From Centropus unirufus (taxonomy: Eukaryota > Chordata > Aves > Cuculiformes > Centropidae): a DNA stretch of 64,000 bases. Of this stretch, positions 38,564-50,721 are shown piece after piece. Location of the stretch: assembly GCA_013397695.1 (NCBI GenBank), contig VYZI01000237.1:675821-739820 (forward strand), read 5' to 3'. Numbering within the stretch: position 1 is the stretch's first letter; every line of letters starts with the position of its first letter. Under the pieces are notes generated by a model. It did no database searches. It saw nothing but the letters and a program-made list of their open reading frames with translations, and was not told where the DNA came from. Position numbers and translations under genes: made by a program.

Positions 38564-38861
38564 TGTGTTAGGGAGGATCTGATTAAGGAAGATGAAATGG
38601 ACCTTGATAGCTTTACATTGTACCCTTGAAGCAACGAAGGAAGTGGATGAAGAAGGTTGTAAAGAGGTGTGAAGAAGGGGTTAACCAATGAGCAGGATGT
38701 TGACAACTAGCTACCAATCACCATAAAGAAAGACTTTAAACAATAGAGAATGTACATGCCCACTAAGGATGGTTATAAAAAGGCTCTCTGTAAATTTGCT
38801 GTGTCACTAATAAAGAAATTGCCTCAAAAAGCCATTTGTCAAGTCTGTCCCAACCGCGACA
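38564..38861 (+). mobile_element. Solo endogenous retrovirus LTR, plus strand, about 300 bp
   Basis: The unit begins with TG (TGTTAGGGAGG near 38566) and ends with CA (CCGCGACA at 38861). Inside, in the order of a retroviral LTR, lie two CCAAT boxes (38685-38689 and 38714-38718), a TATAAAA box (38774-38780) and an AATAAA poly(A) signal (38809-38814). A U5-like stretch, 'gccatttgtcaagtctgtcc', follows. The short TATA-to-AATAAA distance fits a small R region. It looks like a class II (ERVK/alpharetrovirus-like) LTR. No gag, pol or second LTR is seen nearby, so it is probably solo. Flanking hexamers (gttctg / gtccta) match at only four of six positions, an unconvincing target-site duplication, and the outer edges may shift by a few bases. 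Confidence 0.75.
38774..38814 (+). promoter_or_regulatory. LTR core promoter and poly(A) signal
   Basis: TATAAAA at 38774-38780 is followed 28 bases later by AATAAA at 38809-38814. Transcription from such a promoter would start near 38803, so the poly(A) hexamer would lie inside the R region. The motifs are intact, and activity is inferred only. Confidence 0.55.
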
Positions 38862-41129
38862 GTCCTACATCTCTGAGATGTCATGAGAGAGGATGCCCCC
38901 TGGAATCTGATCTCCTTTCTTTATTTACCACTCTATTTCTGTACCAGTAAATTCAACAGCACCAGGGCACAGATGCAGGAATTCAACATCCAGGCTGTTA
39001 AAAAGATAATAATAAAAGATTAGCTGGTTTTGACCCAGACCAAGCGGCAGCCTTCCAAATGGTAGGTTGGCTAGTACGGTTTGGGAGTCAGTTCAGACCA
39101 GGGACCTTTCCCATCAAGCACTGAATAGTGGAGGGAATTCAATGGCACAGAACTGCCTGGTTGTGCCATCTGTCCTCAAGGCACAACAGTTCTTTGCACT
39201 GGCTAGTGTATGAGTAGAGATGAAGGAGTAAATGCTTTCTGAATCAAATCAGAAGCAAAACCAGCTTCCCCCCCCAGTAATTCAAATGTCTTCCCTCCTC
39301 CATCTCCAAGGATGTACAGGACTCTTTCACTCTTGCTGAGGAGTTGAAACGTTTTCTCAGCATCTGGGTTTCTCAGTACCTGCCCTTAATGTTTTGTCCT
39401 TGTGCCAGACAGAGTCTGCTGCTGTCTTTGAAGAAATTTGGTACTAATAGTTCTATCTGCCAGGGAATGACAAGCCCAGTGGATCAAAAATGAGAACATA
39501 AATCTAACAACTTCCAACTCAGGAACAGCCCTCACACTCCCCATAGATAAGGATGCAAAATCAAAGAGAGGAAAGATCTATTGGGAATGGAGATCAATGT
39601 ATGAGGGATGAAGGAATGAGGGCTAAGCACATATTAATAAACTTATGAAAGCAGGATGTTTCCCTATATCTTAATATGGCAGATAACTTTAAAGTCCCAG
39701 TGAAACCTCCTAAGGGGTTTAGGTTTGCTGTATTTTTTCAATGTGGGACATGAAGATCCCCGTGCTATAGGACTTGATGGCCTGAGCAATGTCACCCTCT
39801 CTGCTTCACACAGAGAAACTCCAGATAGGTTCTGCTGGTTTCCCCAGTCCTAATTTCTCTTAGGGATAAATCTCTCTCTCTCTCAGGTGTGATAAATGGA
39901 ATGTAGGAGCACCCTGTGTCCCTAAAACAAAGGATCTGCAAGGCTCACAAAGCCTCCGGGAGCTTTAGGACCAAGGTCATTTCTTGCATATTTTCACTCT
40001 GCTTTGTATTAATGTAGGCTGCCCTTTTCACCAGTATCCTTACTGGGAGATGGGCAGTCTTTGTATGGGAAACCACATGCACCTTCAGATTCCCCTGTAC
40101 CAAAGCTCCTCTGTTGCTGTCAACGTCCTTCAGACTCTTCTGTCTGTTCTCTGCTCTCCAGGTCTGCTATGATTCTCTCAAAGGAGTGTGACATCCATCT
40201 CAGTGTTAATTAATTTATGAAGGTCTATTAGATCAGTGCTTAAAGACCTGGGAAAATTTGAAAATACACATACAAATAGCAAGGGAATTAGAATTTTACT
40301 GAGGCCCTCCACTGCTTTACTTTCCTTTATCCCAGGTGGGTCTACATAGACTATTTTTCTTATTTAGTTTATTATGTTGGAAATCCTTGCTCAAATAGAC
40401 AAGGTGATCCCAAGTGAGTGCTTTACCTGGGCTAGCCTAAATATAAGTCTTCTTTCTAGATGCAGAGACTTCTTTGACTCAAAGGAGCTCAGCTATTTTT
40501 GTGAACAGTCCCTGTTAACAACTACATCATCAATGACATTGTCTGTTTCAAAAATAGGGTCCATAATATTTTTACAGGCAGTGGAACTTGTTCAGGATGG
40601 TTTGGGTTGTATAAAGGAGATTTTACTGAAAGAGAAAGCAAATTTTGTCCTTTCAGATCTGCTGAACTTCAGCTTCCAAACAATGACTGACTCATAGTCA
40701 CAGGGGGAGGAGGATGAACATACAATATGACAATGTAAAGCTCCCCTGATTGAGTGAACCAAGCAAGGATAAACTGAGTCAGGAGACATCTGGTCAACAG
40801 AGTACCTACTGTGTTTTAGGAGTACCTTAAATAAATTTAAAATACGTGGAAGCTAATTTTCTTAATATTTTTCAGGAACTGGTGATTTGAAGCACAGATG
40901 AGTGTACACATTCATGGCACTCATCAGTGCTACATGAAGACTGGGTCAGGACTGCAAACAGTCTTTTACAATTTAGGATTTTTAATTCTGCTCTAAAAGT
41001 GTAATTAACTTACTTCCTTTCTAGGTGAAAAAGAAATGACCATTTTCCCCCTGCCACCAAAGCTCCTTCTGCCATCCTGCCTCCCATCAGCCATAATTAG
41101 AGAAAATGCACATACAGTTTGATGTTGGC
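38862..41129. other. Unannotated noncoding sequence
   Basis: The first couple of hundred bases after the LTR could include leftover retroviral leader, but no primer-binding site or gag frame is visible. A short (TC)n run lies near 39872-39886. The open frames at 39984-40172 and 40374-40697 are anonymous. Confidence 0.45.
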
Positions 41130-41255
41130 ATTGCACACAGCTCATCAAGACCAGGCTGGATGAGCCTCTGAGCAAATTGATCCAGTGGGACATTTCCATG
41201 CCCATGGCAGGGGGTTGGAACTGGATGGTGTTTAAGGTCTCTTCCTAAGGCATCA
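41130..41255 (+). repeat. CR1 LINE 3'-end fragment, plus strand
   Basis: The order 'gaccaggctggatgagcctc', 'tgagcaaattgatccagtgg', 'catggcagggggttggaactgg' and 'ggtctcttccta' is that of the CR1 3' untranslated tail. Only the last hundred or so bases survive, as is typical of 5'-truncated CR1 copies. No coding sequence remains. The minus-strand open frame across it (41005-41205) is not a gene. Confidence 0.85.
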
Positions 41256-44200
41256 CTGAGGGAATGGAAACCTCCAGGAAGAGGAGTAGATGTAAATGAG
41301 TATCCTGGAGCTTTATGGTTCTGTCATGGATGGAATATTTTACATGGTTATGACTCAGTAGCAATTTAGAATTTATTGATAATTTGAGGTAGATCAAATT
41401 ATTAGATTTTTAGCAGCACTTGATCATAAACCAATTTAATATTTAGCGAGGTGTTTGTATGGAATCTATTAACAGTGACTTAATTACAGATTCAAAAATG
41501 ACAAGATTCATTCTTATTTACTACATGGTATAATAAGCACATATGCAAGTACAGAGATAAAAGAAGATACACATACAGAGAGATATTTTGATATTCAAGA
41601 ACAAGAGGGTATATGGATGTGTTTAAGCATATAGATAGGTAGAGAAGGTAAGTATAGAGACAAGTAGAAATATTACCCTTATAGATTGAATCTCCCTCTT
41701 GAGATGGTGATTTATACTCACTCAGAGAGCTTCACGGTTCCTCAATAGATTGTGTATTAAGTCTCAAGAAGACAGCTTTGCCTTGGCCTTTCCATCTGCT
41801 TTGTCAGCAAGCATTTCTGCTCCTGAAAGGTGTCACAGGGAGATGTTGGTCACCACCTCCAGTGATCCAGGAGAGCTCTAGGGGCCTTCTATTAGATCAC
41901 TGACTTACGGGTCTTTGACACAATTGAATTTTGTCATATATTTAAATAATCATGTGAGTTTTTCATATGCATTTTGGCTAAAAATTGGAAGATGTGATTC
42001 TGGCAACACTTACCAGTTACATAAAAGGACCTTTTCAAGACATGCAGGAGCACAAGTTCACTGAGGGGATGCACTGGACCACTGCATCTTTACCACGTGA
42101 ACTGTGTCCCGTGGAATGCCTGACCAATGTGACTGCTGTCAATCCCCTTTTTCAGGTGGCAACATGATGCTTCACCAAACATAGCAGCTTTCAGATACAT
42201 TGTAGGTGCACCTTAATGCTCCAATTCACTGTCTTTTCACAATGGTAACTCTTTTTCCTAGCAAGCCTGGCTGATTCTGGGTAGACATGTATCTGTTTTC
42301 CTCTTAATCAGGCAGCAGCCTGGAGAGAAGGTGAGGCTGTTGCTCTAAGTGAGTCAGAAGTTGTACTAAATAGCCCACATCTGTGTTGCACCACCACATG
42401 TACCTTGTGTTTCAGCCTCTGAAAACTACCACAAAAAGTTAAACCACTTATTTTACAGGTAAATCACTACAAAATATCTATGTGGTCCTATTCTACCAAG
42501 GTCTTTGACTATGAAAGTTGTATTGAGAAGTTCAGGGTTAATAACTGAGATGTAGTGAGTAGAAAAATATCCAAAGTAGTTACTGCTATTGTACTTCCCT
42601 AAAGAGGAAGAAAAATGGCTTTTTGTTTAATTGTACGCATAAATATCATACATACCTTAATCAACGTTTCTTCCAATGCTAAGTTATAAACCATGTCCTT
42701 GTAAATGTTCTGTACAACAATAGAAAAAAAAGTCCTTTGGCTAATAAACATATCAGGAAATACAGCTACAGAACTAACAAGCAAAAAGAAACCCAGTTAT
42801 ATAAATTAATAGCTTTTTAAGTGCAAGTGAATCAGATTGACTGAAAATGAAATCTACATTGGGCTGTTGATCTGCTAGTTTGTATTTTCTGTCACCTTCA
42901 CTCTGAATTTCAAGTTATAGGTCAGCTTCCTTTATACACATGGTTCATTACTGTCCAGTCACAGGTGGGCTTGTGGGTGTCCTCTGCTCTTCTTCAGTCA
43001 CTGCATTCATGTGTCTGAATTTAAAACTGAGGATAATTGTCATGCTTCCTTCTGCATCACTTTAATTGTGCCAGATGGGGCAGCCAGACACTTTGCAAAA
43101 AGACTAAAAGCAACATATTTTCTGTTATTCTGTTATTCATATACAAGCCAAGACCAAGGTATTAATGTTAACTTATTATTTCATTTTAATTACAGGGTAA
43201 AACAATCTACATTTTTATGTTTTGCAATGAAAAAATTGATGTTATTTTTATAGATTATGTGATTTTTTTTCAAGGACTGTATCTATAAATGTAGATTTTG
43301 GAACTCTAGTGAAGAACAACCAATTGTAGGGGATCCATGGCCTCTTGGAAACAACAATCTAAGTGCCAGAATGCCATGTTCTATGCTGCAGTCTTCCCAA
43401 GATGGGAAAATTACCCCAGTTGCTATTTTAAATAATAATCCAACAACAATAACAGAAAAGGACCTTACTATAAAATACCGCATACAGTATTAGTAATAGA
43501 CAAATTCTTGTTATGAACCCTTGCATGAGATGAGCTAGCCATTTTGCCTGTTATTGGTAAATAAAAGCTTAAAAAATATCTAGATCACAGGTCAGAATAA
43601 GAAGCTGGGAAACAACATATGGCTATGGGCTCTTGTAATCAAGGAGGGAAAAGTGGAAGAATATGTTCCAAGGGTGTTAGGGTTTAAAGGAGAATGGAGA
43701 TATCGTCCATGTTCACAGAGAGAGCTTTTCTGAAGTGAGGGATGTTCCCCAAAGATGTTATATGACTACAAGTGATTTCATAGTTAAGCCCAGGTCTCTG
43801 AAGGGAATAAATAATTAGCATCATATTCTTCTGTGGAAACCCTCCAGTACATTTCTTTTGTACTGAGCTGCCACTTTTAGACCTGCCTTTGTTCCAGAGT
43901 AACGAACATTCAGCAGCATTCCCGGCATCATACAACTTGTTTTCTAGGTATTTCTTTCACTTTTAATAATAACTTGCCTACAACTGACTGACTGGGTCAC
44001 CTTCCATCTAAAATGCCATTTGTTCTAGTTCTTTCTATTTCCATGCCTTCACAATTCAGTGACATTTTGTTCCATCTGCCCATCTGGTTAGCACACCTGC
44101 CCTCCATTCCTCCAGGTACAGGAGCTGATGACTATGACAAATAAAAGACTAGGGAGAAAAACAATGCAGTTTTGTTACTTCATCATACATGCTATTTTTA

Positions 44201-47200
44201 AAGGTAAACGTCAATGAAGCACCAGCTCACTTTTTATTTCAGCAGTAATGCTCCCCTGAAGATTTTTAGGGAGTGAAAGTCAAAAAGAAGATATAGAAAA
44301 GCAAGCCTAACGTTCCTGCAGCCTGAAACATCACAGCCACACATGACCTGCAAAAGAATTGAATCAGTTCTTTCATTTTTAGATCACATTGTCCAATATA
44401 TTACAAAGTTTCCAAAAATATTTTTGTACAGAACAAATTTTGCTGATTGTTAAGGAGGACCAAAAGTTTTTCAGCATAAAACAAGCATTCAGTTTTCACT
44501 GGAAAAGAAAACAAATCTATGCCATAAGTTGTTGGCCTTGTCTTTTAAAATAAAGAGGAAAGGCATAGCTTCCAAACAGCACTGCAAGAAGCTTCAAAAT
44601 TAATATACCTTATATACAGTATGCAAATGACTCTGTGTGTCTGAGAGAGAGAACAAGGAGAGCAAAAGCAATTTGTGTTTTTCCCTTAGTAACATTTCCT
44701 AATAGATTGTTTTATCAGTTCATGGCCTCCTGATCCATGACCTTCTTTTTCCCAGACTATACTAAGCAGAGATGAAAAATTTGCTCCTCCCAGCACCAAT
44801 GATTTGCCTGAGCACCCCTGAAAATGTACAAAGGAAATGATAAAAAGAGTCATACACACAAACGGATCTGGAGTGTGGCCATCCTCTTTTTATTCAATTT
44901 TTTATTTAATTACAATTATTTTTCATATGAGCTTGAACAGTTCAGGAAAAAAATACATGCAAGAGACTTGCATTTGTAGTTGAGTTCAATAAACCAGTCT
45001 ATGACTGACCACCCTCTTTGCACTGAATCAGGCATCTGATAGACATTCTCAGACTAAGAAGAAACAACATGAAATAACCTAAGTAGTTCCCACTTGAAGA
45101 GCACTTAGGACTGCTGCAGAGTTCCTCGGAAGGAGCAAACATCATTTTGCATAAGCCTTACAAAAGGCAGGTAGTAAAGGAAGGCATTAAAACTACTTTT
45201 TTTTTCTTACAGAACGTTTATGAAATTGCCTGACAATAAAAGTTTGCCTCGAGTTTCCCTCAGTAGATGAACCTGGAGTTCAGGAGATGTGAATTCCTCT
45301 GCCTTCATTTTGGTTTCCAAAGGCTGAATGATTGAAGATTTAAATCCTGTTGTCATTAATAGAAATAAAGAAGTAGAGGGTAATTTGTCCTCTCCTGAAA
45401 AGATGCATAGAAGATTAATTGCTCTCTGGCACCCAGCACGCCAGAAGGATCTCCAGTGAGAGATTGCACCTGCCTAAACAGCTGTGCGGGAATATGTCAA
45501 ACAGGATTTCCCTCTAGAAGCCTGCAAAGGCTTTCTCATGTAGACTCTGGCTACATGAGAAACAGAGATATTTACTTACCGCAGAACTGTTTCACTTTTT
45601 AAAATTTCAGTTCAGCCTGGTGTCTCAGTTCTATGGTGAATTTTTGGCCAGTTTTCAGTCCTGCTCTTAAAGGATCAAATGAGGAACCCCAACATAGGAG
45701 AATTAACAAGACCAACATTTGCTTTGCAGGTATCAGGAAGGGCTGGAGCCCTGATTCCATGGGGAGGGGCTACATCTCACAGAAATGCCTGTAACTGGTG
45801 AGCTGTGAGGAAAGGAGGAAGTGAGCAGGTCCAGAACAAGAAAATAGCATTACAGTATTATCAGGTTGGCACTAGTACTCCAGAGATGACTCTGCTCAAC
45901 ATCCTGTAGCATGGGTAGTGATGGTCCCAGGAGCAGGATTAGCACACACACTCAGCTGAATATCATTCTGTGGTGCAAGTCTGAGCAACAAAATAAGTGT
46001 TTGCTGGTCTCTGCTCAGGAGTAGTTCTGATCTGGAGTAAGTCAGCTGCAAAATTTACCCACACCACTCTGGGAACAAGATCAGGCCTTTTCTATTATGT
46101 ACTTAGTGCTCCTCCAATTGCTGCTTATGAAAGATGCTAACATGCCCTACCAAGAGAACACTTTGTCAAGAGCAAGGAATAGCACGAAGTGAAAGAAAAA
46201 AGTTCTTGGATTGAGCAGCCCATTGTCCCAAAGCTGTAAAATTCATCTATAAGGATCATATTCAGCAATTGCTTTGCAATTACTGCAAGCTCTGAGGAGA
46301 CAAATCTTTGTCCTTAGCTATTGTCATCCCAATAGTCACAGCTTAGAAATATAAACTGAAAAAGACCTCAACAGGTGATGTGATGCATCACCCAGAGTCT
46401 TTGTTATTCAAACAAATAGAAGGTAATTTCTCCACTACAGGTACTCCACAATTACCTTTACAAAAAAGCACTTTACCAGCATGGCAGTAACTAGCAAATC
46501 AAAGGCTGCTCTATCCTCTGAGCTCCTCTAAGATTTACAGCAAAATACATCCCTATCTTCCTTTTGCACCATGAAGCACAGTGAAATTGTTATTACACAT
46601 TGCAGTAAATCTCTGAAAGACTTTCCCTAAACCAGCAGAGAACATTCTCTGTCCTACCAGCGCCATGTTTAGGTGCCTTGCTGACAAGGTTCTGATGTAG
46701 ACTGTGAGTGTTAGAATTGTACTGTTCATAATCAGAAAAAAAATAAAGCGGAGTCATAACCCAGACTTGCAGTCTGGGCGGGAGGTGGTGTAGGATTTCT
46801 CTAACAGTGACCAAGATGTGCATGTGTAATCACTTTCGTCCTTATGGGCAAGCCAAAAATGGTCAGAAATATTCTTCGTGCTGGGTCCCTTGCTGCCAGA
46901 TTTGACCTGTAGTAAGCCAGATAGCAGCTATATGAAAAAGGAATTTAAGATACTACCAGTGAAAACATGTCTGTATGTCCCTCCAACCCTAGACAGCCTG
47001 CATATCACACACTATTTCTACGGCAAGAACCCCAGGGCAACACACAATCTCCAACAAAGCCCATTGCTTCAGTGTGATTCTTTTTTTGATGGCGGGGTTG
47101 TTTGGGTTTTGTCTTGGTTTGTTTTCTTGCTTGTTTTTTAACAACTGAAGCAAAATTATCAATTGCATGGCTGAATGACGCCTGGCTTCTTATGACAGGT

Positions 47201-49604
47201 CACCTCTGAGGCAGGCGTTGCAATCAGGTTTTATCTGATAACATCAGAGCAGATGTAGATACAGTAAAGGAAAGCTGCTAATAAAGATGCTTGACCTTGG
47301 GGACAAAGTTGCTGAGATATAAAGTGGAGGGCAAAGTAGCGAGCACTGACAGTTAAGGTCCACCATGTGATAAGCCAGCTGTGACAGCAGACTGGAAGAA
47401 AAATTAATTAGCAGTAGCTGAATTCTTTTATGTGACCCATTTTCAGAGAAGAATTGTTTTCTTCCAACAGCTTTCAACATCATCAGCTTCCTCAACTCTT
47501 TTGAATCTTTTCTGAAAAATTAGACACCAGGTGTAGGGGATTGTAACATGCACTCAGTTATTTGCCAGTTTTGATTTAAAATACTGCAGGATACACCCCA
47601 TTGCCCTACATTTTGTAAGCACTAGAAAATACGTATTTTCTGGTGGAAAGGTCATTTTTAAAAGCAGTGTGATAAATATGAACAGGAGCTGCCTTGGAAA
47701 ATTATCCACAGTAGGCTTCCATAATGCCAGGCTTCATTTAATCAGGGTCTCCTGCTTCCCAATACAGCCCAGCCCATCAAAGTGTCACCTCCAGATGATC
47801 AAATCAAGACAAGTAAATATCAGACATGATTTACATAAGAAGTTTTCAATCTTGTAATTTCTTTCACCCTAAGAAGGAAAACACATTTCAGAAATGCAAG
47901 ACCTATAAACGAAACACTGTTCTCTACACAGCCCATATTTAATTATGGATAAAGATCAAGTCTTAACCTTTTTTCCTGAGATAAGAGAAATCAGAAAATC
48001 CAAGGATTAACAGCAGTTAGAGAGAAAATTAAGACCAATGTAATTCAGTGATTCATGTCAGTTTTTGAATTGAATTTTTTTAATGCAGCAACTAGACCTA
48101 AAATAAAGCAGCATGTCTTGCCTGTTTCCTGTTTTTTTGCATAAACAAGTGAATTGAAGTGATAAGAAAAGATTGCAGACCTTTAGCACTGCAAGCAGAA
48201 ATATTCTACCGATCTAGAAGTGAATTAAATCTGGGAAAAAGATGTGACTGTGAAATTTTTATTCATCGTTGATAAAGCCTTAATTTAATGCAGTGCCACA
48301 ACAAAAGAATAACTTTCCAAGCTCTTATTTATTTACTAAAATACCTGTAGCTGTTCTATCATTCTTACATGAGCATCTACATCCAGTGTTGAGGTTATAA
48401 AGAAAAAAATCTTTGTAAAATAAACTTAAAAAACAACTGAAATAAAAAAAGCAAATAAAAAAATGACATTGTTGATTTTTTGCTGGAAATTATTCACTTC
48501 TATCCTGTGGATGCATACTGGAAGCCTGGGACTGCATAACTTCAGAGCCAGCCAGGGAAGAATTATTCTATTTTGCATAAACTATTGTTCCTTCACTGCA
48601 TTCATTTTTCAGCAAACACAAGGGATGCTTTTTGCACTATTTCATGAAGAAAAAAGAAATAATTGGACTTGCAAATATACTGGTTCAGTGGTCCAGGCAA
48701 ACCCAGAGCCCTCACACTCCTTCCAACAGTGCCTGGTCCTGAGCACAAACTTCAGGTGAGGTTTCCCTCAACATTATTAGCCTCCATGAAAGTTATGAGC
48801 TTTTCTTTATTTATTCTTTGCAAAACTTACAAGACTCTTAAGAAAAAACATTTCCAAGTGTAAATTTGGCCAAGTTGAGTACATTTCTGCACAACACATA
48901 TGCATCAGTTTTGGTATTGGCATCAATTTATGGACCTTTTTTGGCCATTAAAAAATCCTATCCACATCTACATGCTATAATCCCCCATTTAATTTCCCAA
49001 AATATGGCCATAATCTGGTGTTGCCACTTCTAGTTTAGGTAGTTTAGCACTACCAAGACAGACTGGAAAAGTCCACAAACACCTTAAAAGCAACTCAGCG
49101 TAGTGCTGAGACAATGCTTTCCCCCTCAACCAACCTGTAAAAGCCAGCCAGAGCAGCCTCCACTGCTTATCTACCTTCATCCTTTTCAGTTTTCACACCT
49201 GAATTGCCTGATCCAATCACAGACAGCTAGATCGCAGCATCTTTGTTTACCTCTGCATTTTAATAGTGCCTTATACCTTCAGGCACAGTGATCACGCCTA
49301 ATGTTACCTGTGAGTAGGACTGGGCTGATTCACCCTGCGTGGCTGGCGGTAGTTTGTCTTTTAATGAAATGCCTACCTAGAGAAAACTAATTGTGTTTTT
49401 AAGGCTAAATAAAACTAAAAAGGCCTCTTGTTGCTTACTTCCATTACAGCAAGGGTACCCAAGTCTTCTCGTAAGTGGACAGTAGAAAGAAAAGAAGCAA
49501 CAACAAACACAAAGTGCAGCAAGAGAATTTCTGACTGGATAAGAGGAAAATAAATTCCAAGTGATTAAGAACCAGAACAAGTGCCAAGAGAAACTGAGAA
49601 ATCT
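41256..49604. other. Unannotated noncoding sequence
   Basis: More than 8 kb without a recognised gene or repeat family. From about 43.9 to 46.6 kb there is no open frame above 60 codons. Elsewhere the frames (for example 43684-43935 minus, 46878-47141 plus, 48463-48759 plus) show no domain. Simple A- and T-runs occur near 47130 and 48440-48470. Confidence 0.5.
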
Positions 49605-49745
49605 CAGTCCTTGGAGAGCTTCAAAACTTGAAAGCAAGAAAATCCTTGAGCAAACTGGTCAAACTTTGAAGTTAGACCTGTTCTGGGCACAAGGTTGAAC
49701 TGGAGACCCACAGAGCTCCCTTCCAGCCTGAGTTATTCTGTAAAT
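49605..49745 (+). repeat. CR1 LINE 3'-end fragment, plus strand (first of two adjacent)
   Basis: Landmarks appear in CR1 3'-tail order: 'ccttggagagcttcaaaact', 'ccttgagcaaactggtcaaa', 'ctttgaagttagacctgttc', 'aaggttgaactgg', then 'cccttccagcctgagttatt'. It is a separate copy from the CR1 that begins about 110 bases downstream, because it already ends with its own 3' tail. Both lie on the plus strand. Confidence 0.86.
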
Positions 49746-49854
49746 ATATTAATTATTCTCTTTCATATCCCAGAATTTAACAGAACCCTGAATACCGGCC
49801 CTCATCAGAGGAAGGGGTATCTGGATTTCAGTCAAGGTCATAAAGAGACAGAAA

Positions 49855-50441
49855 CACTCAATGGACCAGCCACTGTATCCCAGGCTGAACCAGAAGAAGC
49901 ATGGCCAGCAGGTTGAGAGATGTGACTCTACCCCTCTGCTCTGCTCTACTGAGGCCCCACATGGAGTTCTACAACCAGCCCTGGGGTCCTCAGCACATGA
50001 AAGACAGGAGGACCACAAAAACATTCAGAGGGCTGCAATATCTCCTCTATGATGAGAGGCTGAGAAAGTTGGAGTTTTTCAGTCTGGAGAAGAGAAAGTT
50101 TCAGGGTCACCACATTGCAGCCTTTTATTACTTAAAGGGGGCTTATGGGAAAGGTGTGGATAGACTTTTTAGTAAGGCCTGTTGAAATTGGGCAGAATCA
50201 TTTGAAACTAAAAGAGGGTAGATTCAGACTAGATAGAAGGAAAAAAAAAATTAACAATGAGGGGGAGAAACACTAAATTGGGTTCCCCAAGGAGGTGGTC
50301 CAACCTGAAAACATTCAAGGTCAGGTTAGACAGGGCTCTGAGTAACCTGATCGAATCTTAGATACCCTGGTCATTGGAAGGGGTTTGGACTAGGCGACTT
50401 GTAGAAGTCCCTTTCAACCCAAACTGTTCAATAATTTTATG
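49855..50441 (+). mobile_element. CR1 LINE, 5'-truncated, plus strand (second of two adjacent)
   Basis: This is the longest CR1 copy in the window. It starts within the last part of ORF2 ('catggccagcaggttgagag'). It passes 'ctggggtcctcagcacatga' and 'tctggagaagagaaagtttc'. The 3' untranslated tail reads 'aggtggtccaacctg', 'ggctctgagtaacctgatcg' and 'tttggactaggcgactt'. It ends in a worn 'ctgttcaataattttatg'. About 590 bases remain of an element that is several kilobases when complete. The left edge is approximate. Confidence 0.92.
49901..50185 (+). pseudogene. Remnant of CR1 ORF2 (C-terminal end of the reverse transcriptase polyprotein)
   Basis: The frame gives landmarks of the CR1 ORF2 C terminus: RLRDVTLPL near the start, RPHMEFYNQPWGPQH in the middle, RLRKLEFFSLEKRKFQG and then AAFYYLKGAYGKGVDRLFSKAC before the stop. 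In a complete element this tail follows the endonuclease and reverse transcriptase domains, both absent here. The piece is therefore non-functional. The 94 codons are uninterrupted, so the copy is only moderately old, although the 'hit' start is simply where the truncated frame begins. Confidence 0.85.
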
Positions 50442-50683
50442 CTGCTTGTGTGCTGCAGCCTCCACAAGAAAAGCTCTTTGTGCTCACTCATCCTAAGTCC
50501 TATCACGCCTGTACCATGGACTGTACAAGCCATAAATAACAATAAGAACAAGATGCAATTGCAACCTCCTTGTGATGCTTTGTTAAAGAGATGAAATACA
50601 ATCATATTACCATTAACTAACACCAACATTGCAATTCATGCAGATGAGGCTCCCCAAGAAAAGTGCAACATATTTTAATGCAT
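50442..50683. other. Unannotated noncoding sequence
   Basis: Sequence right of the CR1 3' end. No feature is recognised. Confidence 0.55.
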
Positions 50684-50721
50684 TTTAAATATTTCCCTGG
50701 TATTTAAATATTTCCCTGGTA
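50684..50721 (+). repeat. Perfect 19-bp tandem duplication
   Basis: The unit TTTAAATATTTCCCTGGTA occurs at 50684-50702 and again, base for base, at 50703-50721. Perfect identity suggests a recent slippage or repair event. Confidence 0.97.

Noticed and set aside
36946..38861. The minus-strand coding-like segments and the LTR at 38564 as one provirus
   Set aside because: The LTR points along the plus strand, the segments along the minus strand, and no second LTR, primer-binding site or retroviral motif was seen.
49749..50024. Minus-strand frame of 91 codons
   Set aside because: It is antisense to the CR1 ORF2 remnant and simply shadows it.
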